Positions 34,857 to 43,161 of a stretch of 64,000 bases of DNA are shown here, piece after piece. The notes beneath the pieces are model-generated. The model was given only the letters and a program-made list of their open reading frames with translations. It had not been told where the DNA came from and did no database searches. The translations under genes and the position numbers were made by a program. Numbering within the stretch: position 1 is the first letter of the stretch; every line of letters begins with the position of its first letter. This stretch comes from an uncultured Paraprevotella sp. Its GTDB lineage: Bacteria; Bacteroidota; Bacteroidia; Bacteroidales; Bacteroidaceae. The stretch is from the NCBI GenBank assembly GCA_944321525.1, contig CALULQ010000014.1:23711-87710 (forward strand). Reading direction: 5' to 3'.

Positions 34857-36197
34857 ATGTATATGAAAGAACTCGACTTGACGCAAGGAAGCGTGCCTAA
34901 AGTGTTGTTGCAGTTCGCGCTGCCGTTCCTGCTGGCCAACCTGCTGCAAGCCCTCTACGGCGGGGCGGACCTGTTCGTGGTGGGCCTCTATGACGACGCG
35001 GCCAGCGTGGCGGGCGTGGCCATCGGAAGTCAGGTGATGCAGACCGTCACGGGCATCATCCTGGGCCTGACCACGGGAACCACCATCCTCATCGCCATCG
35101 CCACGGGAGCCAAGGACGACCGGCAGACGGCACGCACCATCGGCACGTCCGTCTGGCTTTTCGCCCTCGTGGGATTCGCACTCACGCTCGTCATGGTGGC
35201 GTTGCACACTCCAATCGCCCGACTGATGCACACTCCCGCTGAAGCCATGGCCGACACACGGCACTATCTGCTGATTTGTTCGGCGGGCATACCGTTCATC
35301 ATGGGCTACAACGTGGTCTGCGGCATCCTGCGCGGATTGGGCGACTCGCGCACACCGCTCTACTTCGTAGGGCTGGCCTGCACCATCAACATCATCCTCG
35401 ACTTCCTTCTCGTGGGCGGCTTCCACCTGCGGGCAGCCGGAGCGGCCATCGCCACCGTAGCCTCGCAGGGCATCAGCTTCGCCACCGCCTTATGGTTCCT
35501 TCACCGACGCGGATTCCACTTTGCCTTCTCCCGCCGTGACATCCGGCTCGACGGCCCGCTGTCCCAACGCATCGTGAAGCTGGGCGCCCCCATCGCCCTT
35601 CAGGACGCACTCGTCAACGTGTCGTTCCTGCTCATCACCGTCATTGTCAACCAAATGGGAGTCATTGCCTCGGCTGCGCTCGGCGTGGTGGAGAAAATCA
35701 TCACGTTCGCCATGCTGCCGCCCATGGCCATTTCTTCTGCGGTAGCCGCCATGACGGCACAAAACTACGGCGCGGGCCTCATCCGCCGCATGAACCTCTG
35801 CCTGCGCTCGGGCATCGGCATGGCTCTGGTGTTTGGCGTCAGCGTATGCGCCTATTCCCAGTTCCTGCCGGAAACGCTGACGGGCATCTTCACCCACGAC
35901 CCTGCCGTGGTGTCCATGGGAGCGGACTACCTGCGCGGCTACAGCATCGACTGCATCATAGTCAGCTTCGTGTTCTGCATCAACTCCTACTTCAGCGGGC
36001 AGGGCAACTCATGGTTTCCCATGGTGCACAGCCTGATTGCCACCTTTCTGTTCCGCATCCCGCTGTCGTGGGCATTCAGCCACATTGACCCTTCTTCTCT
36101 CTTCTGGATGGGGTATGCTCCACCGGCAGCCACCTGCGTGTCGTTGCTAATCTGCTTCTGGTACCTGCGGCGACAGGCTCAGAAACAAGCTCAGTAG
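34857..36197 (+). CDS. MATE family efflux transporter
   Basis: 446 residues with about 12 membrane helices in two homologous halves. It begins MYMKELDLTQGSVPKVLLQFALPF; the second ATG at 34863 is an equally good start. Family signatures include PFLLANLLQALYGGADLFVVG in the first helix and ALGVVEKIITFAMLPPMAISSAVAAMTAQNYGAG in the second half (given here as a span, near residues 277-310). These exporters use Na+ or H+ to expel cationic drugs or metabolites. A Na+ gradient made by the nearby NQR complex would suit it, but the coupling ion is not readable. Confidence 0.93.
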   Translation: MYMKELDLTQGSVPKVLLQFALPFLLANLLQALYGGADLFVVGLYDDAASVAGVAIGSQVMQTVTGIILGLTTGTTILIAIATGAKDDRQTARTIGTSVWLFALVGFALTLVMVALHTPIARLMHTPAEAMADTRHYLLICSAGIPFIMGYNVVCGILRGLGDSRTPLYFVGLACTINIILDFLLVGGFHLRAAGAAIATVASQGISFATALWFLHRRGFHFAFSRRDIRLDGPLSQRIVKLGAPIALQDALVNVSFLLITVIVNQMGVIASAALGVVEKIITFAMLPPMAISSAVAAMTAQNYGAGLIRRMNLCLRSGIGMALVFGVSVCAYSQFLPETLTGIFTHDPAVVSMGADYLRGYSIDCIIVSFVFCINSYFSGQGNSWFPMVHSLIATFLFRIPLSWAFSHIDPSSLFWMGYAPPAATCVSLLICFWYLRRQAQKQAQ

Positions 36198-36659
36198 GAA
36201 TACAGTGAGGACGGCCGTATATTCCAGCGATTCCGGGAAGGGAAGAAAGACGGCCCTCGGAAACTCCCTGGCCTGTTTCGGTGGCGCCGGCCGCCTCCTG
36301 TCGCGAAGGCGCCAAAAGAGCTGCGGACGGCAACAAGTCCCCAAATGACACTTTGTCAAAACGTCAAGACAGCCCCTGCGAGAACCGCACAAACGGACGC
36401 GAGACGGGAACAGGACGGAAATGCGCGAGCCTAGCGCGCCCAATGGAATGCAGGATGAAAGCCGAAAGCCGGTTTCCGCTACATTTTGCCGTCCGCCGCG
36501 GAACGCCGTGCGGCAGGCCCCCTTCCCCCGCGTCAGCCCCGCAAGGGGAATGGCTTGCAAAAGGACAAACGGGATTTGCACGCAGACGGACTCCAGCCGG
36601 AACGGGAAAGGCCTTCCTAAACCCCGTTTTTCCCGTCTTCCTTCACCCGCAGGAACTGC

Positions 36660-36725
36660 CTTGCGGCAAAAAAGTTTCGTCTTTGCGGAAGGCGGTTCGT
36701 TTCTTTGCGGAAGGCGACTCTGTTT
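36660..36725 (+). repeat. Diverged relative of the 22-bp repeat element
   Basis: CTTGCGG at 36660, CTTTGCGGAAGGCG at 36681 and the same 14-mer at 36703 give spacings of 21 and 22 bp, the period of the six clear elements, and keep the TTTGCGGAA core. The GTAC arms are lost. It also lies 3' of a plus-strand gene. Confidence 0.45.
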
Positions 36726-36959
36726 TTACCGCGAAAAAACAAGCGCAGGGACAGAGAAATGCTCCATACAAACAGTTTCTCCACCCGGTTTTTAACACTC
36801 CGGCTCCTGCTTGCGGCCGGCCGTCCTGCCACGGAAACACGGAAGCGGAAGGAAAACCTTTCTTCTTGGCAAGAAATGCCGTAGTTGAGTGACAATCCGA
36901 CACGGGCTTTGTTGCAGGTCCCCACTGAATTTCTACTGAGCCCAGAAACAGACAACGTG

Positions 36960-37005
36960 AAAAAAGTAATAAGCCCCCGGGGATGCTCTCCTCGGGGCTT
37001 ATTAC
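36960..37005 (-). terminator. Intrinsic terminator of the nqr operon
   Basis: A 12-bp perfect stem (GTAATAAGCCCC with GGGGCTTATTAC) lies 28 bp past the nqrF stop and is followed on the minus strand by a run of T (36960-36965 read as A on the plus strand). Confidence 0.88.
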
Positions 37006-37033
37006 TTTCAATAACTCTTCCTTGGATGAAGAA

Positions 37034-38302
37034 CTATCCGCCGAAGTTATCGTACATGATGGATTCAGGATCTACGCCCAAGCCATCGAGCATGTTGACC
37101 ACGGCATTCGACATCGGGCCGGGGCCGCACATGTAGTACTCGATATCCTCGGGAGCCTCATGGTCCTTCAGATAGGTATCGTACATCACCTTATGCACAA
37201 AGCCCGGAGTGTACTTCACGCCGGCAGCATCGGCTGCGGGGTCCGGACGGTCCAAAGCCAAGTGGAAATGGAAGTTGGGGAACTCCTTCTCCAAGTTCAG
37301 GAAATCGTCCAAGTAGAACACCTCGTTCAGGGCACGTGCGCCGTAGAAGTAGTGCATCTCGCGGTCGCGCGTGTTCAGCGTCTTGGTCATGTGCATGATT
37401 TGCGCACGCAACGGAGCCATACCGGCACCACCGCCGACCCAAATCATCTCCTTCTTGCTGTCGAAATGCGGATGGAAGTCTCCGTAGGGACCGCTCATCA
37501 CCACCTTGTCGCCCGGCTTGAGGGTGAAGATGTAAGACGAAGCGATACCCGGGTTCACGTCCATGAAGCCGCTGCGGTCCGGCTTGAACGGAGGAGTGGC
37601 GATACGCACGGTCAACATGAACACGTCGCCCTCGGCCGGATAGTTGGCCATGGAGTAGGCACGGACAGTCGGTTCCGTATTGACACACTTCAACGGGAAG
37701 AGGCCGAACTTCTTCCAAGCGGGCAAGTACTCGTCGCCAATGAGGCTCTTGTCGATGTCCTTGTCGTAATCGATGGTGAACGTCGGTATCTTAATCTGAG
37801 CATACGAGCCGGGGAGGAAGTCCATGTGGGCACCCTTGGGCAACTGCACCTTGAATTCCTTGATGAACGTGGCCACGTTCTTGTTGCTGATGACGGTACA
37901 TTCGTATTCCTTCACGCCCATGACGGATTCGGGCACCTTGATGGCCAAGTCGCCCTTCACTTTGCACTGGCATCCCAGACGCCAATGGTCCTTGATTTGC
38001 TTGCGGGTGAAATGTCCCTTCTCAGAGTCGAGGATTTCGCCACCGCCTTCCACCACCTGGCACTTGCACTGGCCGCAAGAGCCCTTGCCGCCGCAAGCCG
38101 AAGACAAGTAGATGCCTTGCTCCGAAAGAGTGGAGAGCAGGCTGCTGCCCTGAGCCACAGAGATGACCTTGTCGCCATTGATAGTGATGTTCACGTTTCC
38201 GCTCGGAGACAAATACTTCTTGGCTACAAGCAGGATGATGACCAAGAGGAGGATTGTAACGAGGAATACGCCAATGCTCGCATAAATAAAATTCATATCC
38301 AT
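37034..38302 (-). CDS. nqrF: Na+-translocating NADH:quinone reductase subunit F
   Basis: 422 residues. One N-terminal membrane helix, then a 2Fe-2S ferredoxin domain with LSSACGGKGSCGQCKCQ near 65-80 and a fourth Cys in LGCQCKV, then a FAD-binding domain (RAYSMANYP) and an NADH-binding domain (GGGAGMAPLRAQI). It is the entry point where NADH is oxidised. Length and start fit the family. It is the last gene of a six-gene operon and is followed by a strong terminator. Confidence 0.97.
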   Translation of the reverse strand: MDMNFIYASIGVFLVTILLLVIILLVAKKYLSPSGNVNITINGDKVISVAQGSSLLSTLSEQGIYLSSACGGKGSCGQCKCQVVEGGGEILDSEKGHFTRKQIKDHWRLGCQCKVKGDLAIKVPESVMGVKEYECTVISNKNVATFIKEFKVQLPKGAHMDFLPGSYAQIKIPTFTIDYDKDIDKSLIGDEYLPAWKKFGLFPLKCVNTEPTVRAYSMANYPAEGDVFMLTVRIATPPFKPDRSGFMDVNPGIASSYIFTLKPGDKVVMSGPYGDFHPHFDSKKEMIWVGGGAGMAPLRAQIMHMTKTLNTRDREMHYFYGARALNEVFYLDDFLNLEKEFPNFHFHLALDRPDPAADAAGVKYTPGFVHKVMYDTYLKDHEAPEDIEYYMCGPGPMSNAVVNMLDGLGVDPESIMYDNFGG

Positions 38303-38320
38303 TGTTCTATTCCTTTCCTT

Positions 38321-38947
38321 TTAAATACTTAAACCAGAGAAACACATAAAGGCCATCGCCATCAGGCCCACGGTGATGAACGTGATGCCCAGTCCCTGCA
38401 AGGGCTTCGGCACGTTGGTGTAGGCCATCTTCTCGCGGATGGCAGCCAAAGACACGATGGCCAGCATCCAGCCGATACCCGAACCCAAGGCGTAGGCGAT
38501 GGAATCCCACACATTGGAAATGGCCTGCGTGCTCGTGGCCGGATCCATCGAGATGCGCTGCTGCATGAAGAGCGACGCACCCATGATGGCGCAGTTCACG
38601 GCAATCAGCGGGAGGAAGATACCCAACGCGGCATAAAGCGAGGGAGAGAAACGCTCCACCACCATCTCCACCAACTGGGTAATGCCCGCAATCACGGCGA
38701 TGAACAGAATGAACGAAAGATAAGTCAAGTCTATGCCGAGGATGCCGTCTTCAGACAGCACCTTGGTCTGCAACAGATAATCCACGGGCACGGTCACCAG
38801 CAAGACGAACGTCACGGCGATACCCAGCCCGAAGGCAGTCTTTACGTTCTTGGATACGGCCAAGTAAGAACACATACCCAGGAAGAAAGCGAAAATCATG
38901 TTGTCCACAAAAATCGAGCGGACGAACAAACTCAAAAAATGTTCCAT
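38321..38947 (-). CDS. nqrE: Na+-translocating NADH:quinone reductase subunit E
   Basis: 208 residues, six membrane helices. The start [20 protein letters not shown] and the motifs [13 protein letters not shown] and [18 protein letters not shown] helix with its conserved Cys are those of NqrE. It is paired with NqrD in an inverted-topology arrangement, and the conserved cysteines of the pair hold an Fe centre in known structures. It is separated from nqrD by 30 bp and from nqrF by 18 bp. Confidence 0.96.
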   Translation of the reverse strand: MEHFLSLFVRSIFVDNMIFAFFLGMCSYLAVSKNVKTAFGLGIAVTFVLLVTVPVDYLLQTKVLSEDGILGIDLTYLSFILFIAVIAGITQLVEMVVERFSPSLYAALGIFLPLIAVNCAIMGASLFMQQRISMDPATSTQAISNVWDSIAYALGSGIGWMLAIVSLAAIREKMAYTNVPKPLQGLGITFITVGLMAMAFMCFSGLSI

Positions 38948-38977
38948 ATTGTCTTTCTATTTTAGGTTGTGGTTCGT

Positions 38978-39610
38978 TTACTTCTTCTCCTTCTTCTCAT
39001 TGTACGCGCGGTGAACCCAAATCACACATCCCAAAAGGATCAAAGCCATGGCCGGCATGGTCATCATACCATTGTTCATGTAGCCCATGTCGTAGAAGCT
39101 TTGCGGAATGATCTGGAAGCCCAGCAAGGAACCGTTGCCCAGCAACTCGCGCACGGTGCCCACGACAACAAGCACAAGGGCATAGCCCAAACCGTTGCCC
39201 AGACCGTCGAGGAAGCTCTCCCACGGACCGTTCATCATGGCGAACGCCTCAAGACGCCCCATCAAGATACAGTTGGTGATAATCAGACCCACATAAACCG
39301 ACAGCTGCACGCTCACGTCGTACGCGAAAGCCTTGAGCACCATGCTTACGATGGTCACCAAAGCAGCCACGACCACCAACTGCACGATAATACGGATACG
39401 GTTGGGAATGGTCTTACGGATGATGGAAATAATCAGGTTGGAGAATGCAGTAATCACAGCCACGGAAAGTCCCATGACGATGGCAGGCTGCATCTGCGAA
39501 GTGACAGCCAAAGCCGAACAGATACCCAAGACCTGGACGGCAATCGGGTTGTCAAGGTTGAGGGGAGCGGAAAACACTTCCCGGTTCTCCTTAGAAAATA
39601 ACTTGCTCAT
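38978..39610 (-). CDS. nqrD: Na+-translocating NADH:quinone reductase subunit D
   Basis: 210 residues with six helices, starting MSKLFSKENREVFSAPLNLD. The membrane segment GICSALAVTSQMQPAIVMGL and the conserved Cys in LIITNCILMGRLEAFAM identify NqrD. It is a membrane partner of NqrE in the Na+ pathway. It follows nqrC by 13 bp. Confidence 0.96.
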   Translation of the reverse strand: MSKLFSKENREVFSAPLNLDNPIAVQVLGICSALAVTSQMQPAIVMGLSVAVITAFSNLIISIIRKTIPNRIRIIVQLVVVAALVTIVSMVLKAFAYDVSVQLSVYVGLIITNCILMGRLEAFAMMNGPWESFLDGLGNGLGYALVLVVVGTVRELLGNGSLLGFQIIPQSFYDMGYMNNGMMTMPAMALILLGCVIWVHRAYNEKKEKK

Positions 39611-39623
39611 ATCTTGCCTCCTT

Positions 39624-40484
39624 TTATTCGTTAGTAGTTAAAAATGTCATGTAACGGGACAAGCATTCCTGAAGCATGTTGTGCACGCCATTGGTCGTCA
39701 GCGTGGCGCCCGTCAGTGCATCGCAACGGTTGGCATCGTCCAGACCTACCACGGTCTTGCCTTTCTTCACCACGCTCAAAGCCACGGCCGAGCCGTCAGC
39801 GCTGAGCAACTTCTTGCCTTCGAACTGCTTCTGGAATTTCTCATACTCCGTGATTAAAGCGCCCAAACCGGCCGTCTCGCCCTTGTGGGTGAAGTAGACG
39901 CCGTAAACGGTGTTCTTGTCAGCATTCAGGGCCACATATCCCCAAATGGCATCCCACAATCCCTTGCCGGTCACGGGAATGACATACTTCGTCTCGCCGT
40001 TCACCTGGCAGACATAAAGAGGAAGACATTCGTCGGAGATGTTCTTGTCCTCCACGGCAAAACCGTCCTGATCCTTCGACTTGCCATCCTTCACCACGTT
40101 TCCGTCTTTGTCGATGACCTCATCGGCCACCACCACCTCGGCGTAAGTGTTTTCCACATCGGCTTTCTCCACGTCGCGGAGGTTCAGGGCTGCCAGGATC
40201 TGGCTCTTCTTGTCAATGCGCACATTGGCCATCGACTGCGGTTCGAGCACCTTGGAAACGAAGGCCAACAAGAACGCCACGATAATGACCACGATGCAAG
40301 AATATATGATCGTATAGGTGTTGCCGTCCGTGTTCAAGCCCTTTTTCGCAGGCTTCTCCGCCGCCCCTTCCGTGATTTCCTCGAACTCGGAAGCGGGAGC
40401 CTGGCACACCGGGCACTTTTCGGGAGCTGCGTCCCCCTCGTGTATGTAGCCACACACTTTGCATTTGAATCTCTTTGTAGCCAT
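39624..40484 (-). CDS. nqrC: Na+-translocating NADH:quinone reductase subunit C with N-terminal rubredoxin-like domain
   Basis: I start at 40484 ([13 protein letters not shown]), giving 286 residues; the frame from 40508 adds eight and overlaps nqrB by 17 bp. Residues 6-35 form a rubredoxin-like knuckle pair, C8-x2-C11 and C24-x2-C27 ([14 protein letters not shown]), as at the end of rubrerythrins. A linker follows, then the NqrC membrane helix near 60-80 ([19 protein letters not shown]) and the periplasmic domain with the covalent FMN site TGATLT near 260. Known NqrC proteins that I recall lack the iron domain, which would sit on the cytoplasmic side near NqrF. An electron-carrier role is inference. 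Confidence 0.92.
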   Translation of the reverse strand: MATKRFKCKVCGYIHEGDAAPEKCPVCQAPASEFEEITEGAAEKPAKKGLNTDGNTYTIIYSCIVVIIVAFLLAFVSKVLEPQSMANVRIDKKSQILAALNLRDVEKADVENTYAEVVVADEVIDKDGNVVKDGKSKDQDGFAVEDKNISDECLPLYVCQVNGETKYVIPVTGKGLWDAIWGYVALNADKNTVYGVYFTHKGETAGLGALITEYEKFQKQFEGKKLLSADGSAVALSVVKKGKTVVGLDDANRCDALTGATLTTNGVHNMLQECLSRYMTFLTTNE

Positions 40485-40491
40485 ACTTTCC

Positions 40492-41658
40492 TTATTTTTT
40501 AATCGCACGTTTCGCGCGCTTGTCGATATTATTCTGAATTACACAATAGTCTATCAGCGGGGCGAACAAGTTCATCAACAAGATGGCCAGCATCATGCCC
40601 TCGGGATAACCGGGGTTCAACACGCGGATGATGATAGCCATGGCTCCGATGAGGAAGCCGTAAACGAACTGGCCGGGAGCCGTGCGTGCCGAAGTCACCG
40701 GATCGGTGGCCATAAACACCGCACCGAAGCAGAAACCGCCCAATGCCAAATGCTGGTACCAAGGCACCATCGCACCGGCGTTGCCTTCGGGTCCCCATTG
40801 GTTGAAAATCCAAGCCAACAACGCACCGCCGACAAACACGCTCAGCATCGTACGCCAGCTGGCAATGCCCGTCCAAAGCAAGATAACCGCACCGATAGCA
40901 ATGGCCACAACGCTGGTCTCACCGATAGAACCCGGAATGAAGCCCCACACCTGGTCCCAAGAGAAAGCAGGCACCGTGCCCGTGGCCACCTCGCCAAGCG
41001 GAGTAGCCATTGTGAAGGCATCGGGCAGGTCGTTACCCAATCCGCAAATGCTTTCCTTGGCCACCCAGCAAGCATCGCCGCTCATGGCCGTGGGATAGGC
41101 AAAGAAGAGAAACGCACGGGTGATCAAAGCCACATTGAAAATGTTCATACCCGTACCACCAAAGATTTCCTTGGCGAAAATCACGGCGAACGCACAGGCA
41201 ATGGCAATAATCCACAGCGGGCAATCCACCGGCACAATCATCGGGACAAGCATACCCGTGACCAAGTAGCCTTCCTGGATTTCCTCATGCTTCCACTGGG
41301 CCACGATGAACTCGATGCCGAGACCGACTACATAGGAAACGATGATTTTGGGCAACACGGCCAACAAACCGAAGCCGAACATCTCCCAAAACGTGCCGTC
41401 CACACCGGCCGCAGCATAATTCTGGTAACCGATGTTGTACATGCCGAACAAGAGTGCCGGCATCAACGCGATGACCACAAATATCATGATGCGCTTGCTG
41501 TCAATCGCATCGTGTACATTCACGCCCGACGTCGACGTGGTGTTGGGCACGAACAGGAACGACTCGAAGCCCTCAAACACCGACCGGAAAGCGTGAAGCT
41601 TGCCCCCTTCTTCGAAAGAAGGCTTAATCTTATCCAGATATTTTCTTAACGCATTCAT
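40492..41658 (-). CDS. nqrB: Na+-translocating NADH:quinone reductase subunit B
   Basis: 388 residues with about ten helices. It starts [20 protein letters not shown]. The region [20 protein letters not shown] near 315-334 is the area of the second covalent FMN-Thr site. NqrB is the main Na+-conducting and quinone-reducing subunit. It lies 33 bp after nqrA. Confidence 0.96.
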   Translation of the reverse strand: MNALRKYLDKIKPSFEEGGKLHAFRSVFEGFESFLFVPNTTSTSGVNVHDAIDSKRIMIFVVIALMPALLFGMYNIGYQNYAAAGVDGTFWEMFGFGLLAVLPKIIVSYVVGLGIEFIVAQWKHEEIQEGYLVTGMLVPMIVPVDCPLWIIAIACAFAVIFAKEIFGGTGMNIFNVALITRAFLFFAYPTAMSGDACWVAKESICGLGNDLPDAFTMATPLGEVATGTVPAFSWDQVWGFIPGSIGETSVVAIAIGAVILLWTGIASWRTMLSVFVGGALLAWIFNQWGPEGNAGAMVPWYQHLALGGFCFGAVFMATDPVTSARTAPGQFVYGFLIGAMAIIIRVLNPGYPEGMMLAILLMNLFAPLIDYCVIQNNIDKRAKRAIKK

Positions 41659-41691
41659 TATTATTATTCATTTTATTGCGATAAAACATAT

Positions 41692-43041
41692 TTAAGCCAT
41701 CTCCTTGCGAAGCATGTCCAAGCCTTCGCGCACAATGCGCTGCACTTCCAGTTTCGAAGAATCCACGAACTCGCAAAGGGCGAAGTCTTCGGGAGCCACT
41801 TCATAGATGCCTAACGCCTCCATGCGGTCGATGTCACCCGTGATGATGGCCTTCACCAACTGCTCGGGGAAGATGTCCATCGGGAACACGCGGTCGTATT
41901 CTCCCGACATGATCATGTGGCGTTCGCCGCCTTTCACACGGGCGTCGAGCGCATACTCTTTCTTGCCCGAGAGCCAGCTGCAATATGCCCGGCTTGTGGA
42001 ATAGTCGTTAAAACGCGGCATGATCCAACCCAGCATCTCGTGCACGTCGTCGCCTTCGGGAATCACGTTCACTTCCGTGGCATGGGCAGCCAGGAATCCG
42101 TCGGCCGTGGTCTTCACGCCCGTCATCACATTGCCGTTCACCACACGCAAGGTGCGGCCTTCCGTTACGCGGCCTTTCACCAAGGTGGACAGTTGCTGGC
42201 CCACGGTCATCTTGCAATAAGCCGGTTTCTTCACTTCCGAACCGGCAAAGGCAATGACGCGCGTAAAGTCAAGCTTTCCGGTGTTGAACAAATGACCGAT
42301 GAAGATCACTTCTTCCGCGCCCAGCGTCCACACCGTCTCGCCCTTGTTCACCGGGTCGATGTGGTTGATTTGCACGCCCACGTTGCCAGCCGGTGCCGGT
42401 CCGTCGAACACGTTCACCGTCACGTTCTTGGCTGCCGTGAGGGCCGTTGCGCTCTGCTTGGCGCTCACACCGAGGTTTGTCTTTGCGATTTTGGCCAAAG
42501 CGTCGAGTCCCGTCTGGAAATCCGCCTCACGCCCCTGCAGCACGTACTCAAAGTCGGCCGCCAGCGGCATGGAGTTGAAAGCAGACACGAAAATAGCCTT
42601 CGGCGCCACTGCCGGATCGGGCACCACGTCGTAGGGACGCTGTTTGAAGAATCCGAACAATCCGGTTTGCAGAAGGAAGTCCTTCACTTCCGCTCCGGTC
42701 ATCTGCCCTACGCTCTTCTTCCCAAAGTCCACGCACTGCTGCTGTCCGTCGGCTTCCACGCGCACACTCAGCACCTTGCGGCGCTCGCCACGCTCCACCA
42801 TCGTCACTTTCCCGCTCACGGGAGAGACAAACTTCACTTCCGGGCGGGCCTTATCCACAAACAAGGCATCACCCACCTTGACCGCGTCACCTTCTTTGAC
42901 CACCACCTTGGGCTTCGTCCCTGTAAAGTCGTCCGGCATCAAAGCATACATGCCGGAACGCTCCACTTGGAACTCCTCCTTGGCGGCCTTGCCCTTGAGG
43001 TTCACGTCAAGACCTTTACGTAACTTAATTACATTTGCCAT
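41692..43041 (-). CDS. nqrA: Na+-translocating NADH:quinone reductase subunit A
   Basis: 449 residues starting MANVIKLRKGLDVNLKGKAA, a soluble cytoplasmic subunit with the RnfC-like Barrel/SLBB fold that contributes to quinone binding. Matches include FVDKARPEVKFVSPVSGKV and TGLFGFFKQRPYD. First gene of nqrABCDEF, whose complex oxidises NADH, reduces quinone and exports Na+. A -7 box on the minus strand lies at 43082-43089. Confidence 0.97.
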   Translation of the reverse strand: MANVIKLRKGLDVNLKGKAAKEEFQVERSGMYALMPDDFTGTKPKVVVKEGDAVKVGDALFVDKARPEVKFVSPVSGKVTMVERGERRKVLSVRVEADGQQQCVDFGKKSVGQMTGAEVKDFLLQTGLFGFFKQRPYDVVPDPAVAPKAIFVSAFNSMPLAADFEYVLQGREADFQTGLDALAKIAKTNLGVSAKQSATALTAAKNVTVNVFDGPAPAGNVGVQINHIDPVNKGETVWTLGAEEVIFIGHLFNTGKLDFTRVIAFAGSEVKKPAYCKMTVGQQLSTLVKGRVTEGRTLRVVNGNVMTGVKTTADGFLAAHATEVNVIPEGDDVHEMLGWIMPRFNDYSTSRAYCSWLSGKKEYALDARVKGGERHMIMSGEYDRVFPMDIFPEQLVKAIITGDIDRMEALGIYEVAPEDFALCEFVDSSKLEVQRIVREGLDMLRKEMA

Positions 43042-43081
43042 TATAATAGGATTAAATAAACTGGTTTTAATTAAAACGTGG

Positions 43082-43089
43082 CAAAATTA
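43082..43089 (-). promoter_or_regulatory. -7 element of the nqr operon
   Basis: On the minus strand it reads TAATTTTG, 41 bp upstream of the nqrA start. No -33 at normal spacing. Confidence 0.6.
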
Positions 43090-43133
43090 CATTAAAAATA
43101 TGACAAAGTGAAGAAATCTAAAAAGAAAAATAC

Positions 43134-43141
43134 TAATTTTG
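43134..43141 (+). promoter_or_regulatory. -7 element of tamB, defining a short leader
   Basis: TAATTTTG. Transcription should begin near 43148, which leaves about 14 nt before the ATT at 43162 and includes AAGG at 43151-43154 as a possible ribosome-binding site. It supports that start over the TTG at 43225. Confidence 0.6.
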
Positions 43142-43161
43142 CTCACAAATAAGGTTCACGC

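Larger units (their letters stand above)
36198..37033. other. 836-bp convergent intergenic region between MATE and nqrF
   Basis: No gene with a ribosome-binding site or a family match is seen on either strand. A diverged 22-bp-spaced repeat lies at about 36660-36725 and the nqr terminator at 36960-37005. The rest, 36200-36650 and 36730-36950, shows no structure that I can name. Confidence 0.5.

Noticed and set aside
36198..36960. A gene in the 836-bp gap after the MATE gene
   Set aside because: The open frames (up to about 200 codons) are GC-driven, overlap on both strands, and have no recognisable domain or start signal.
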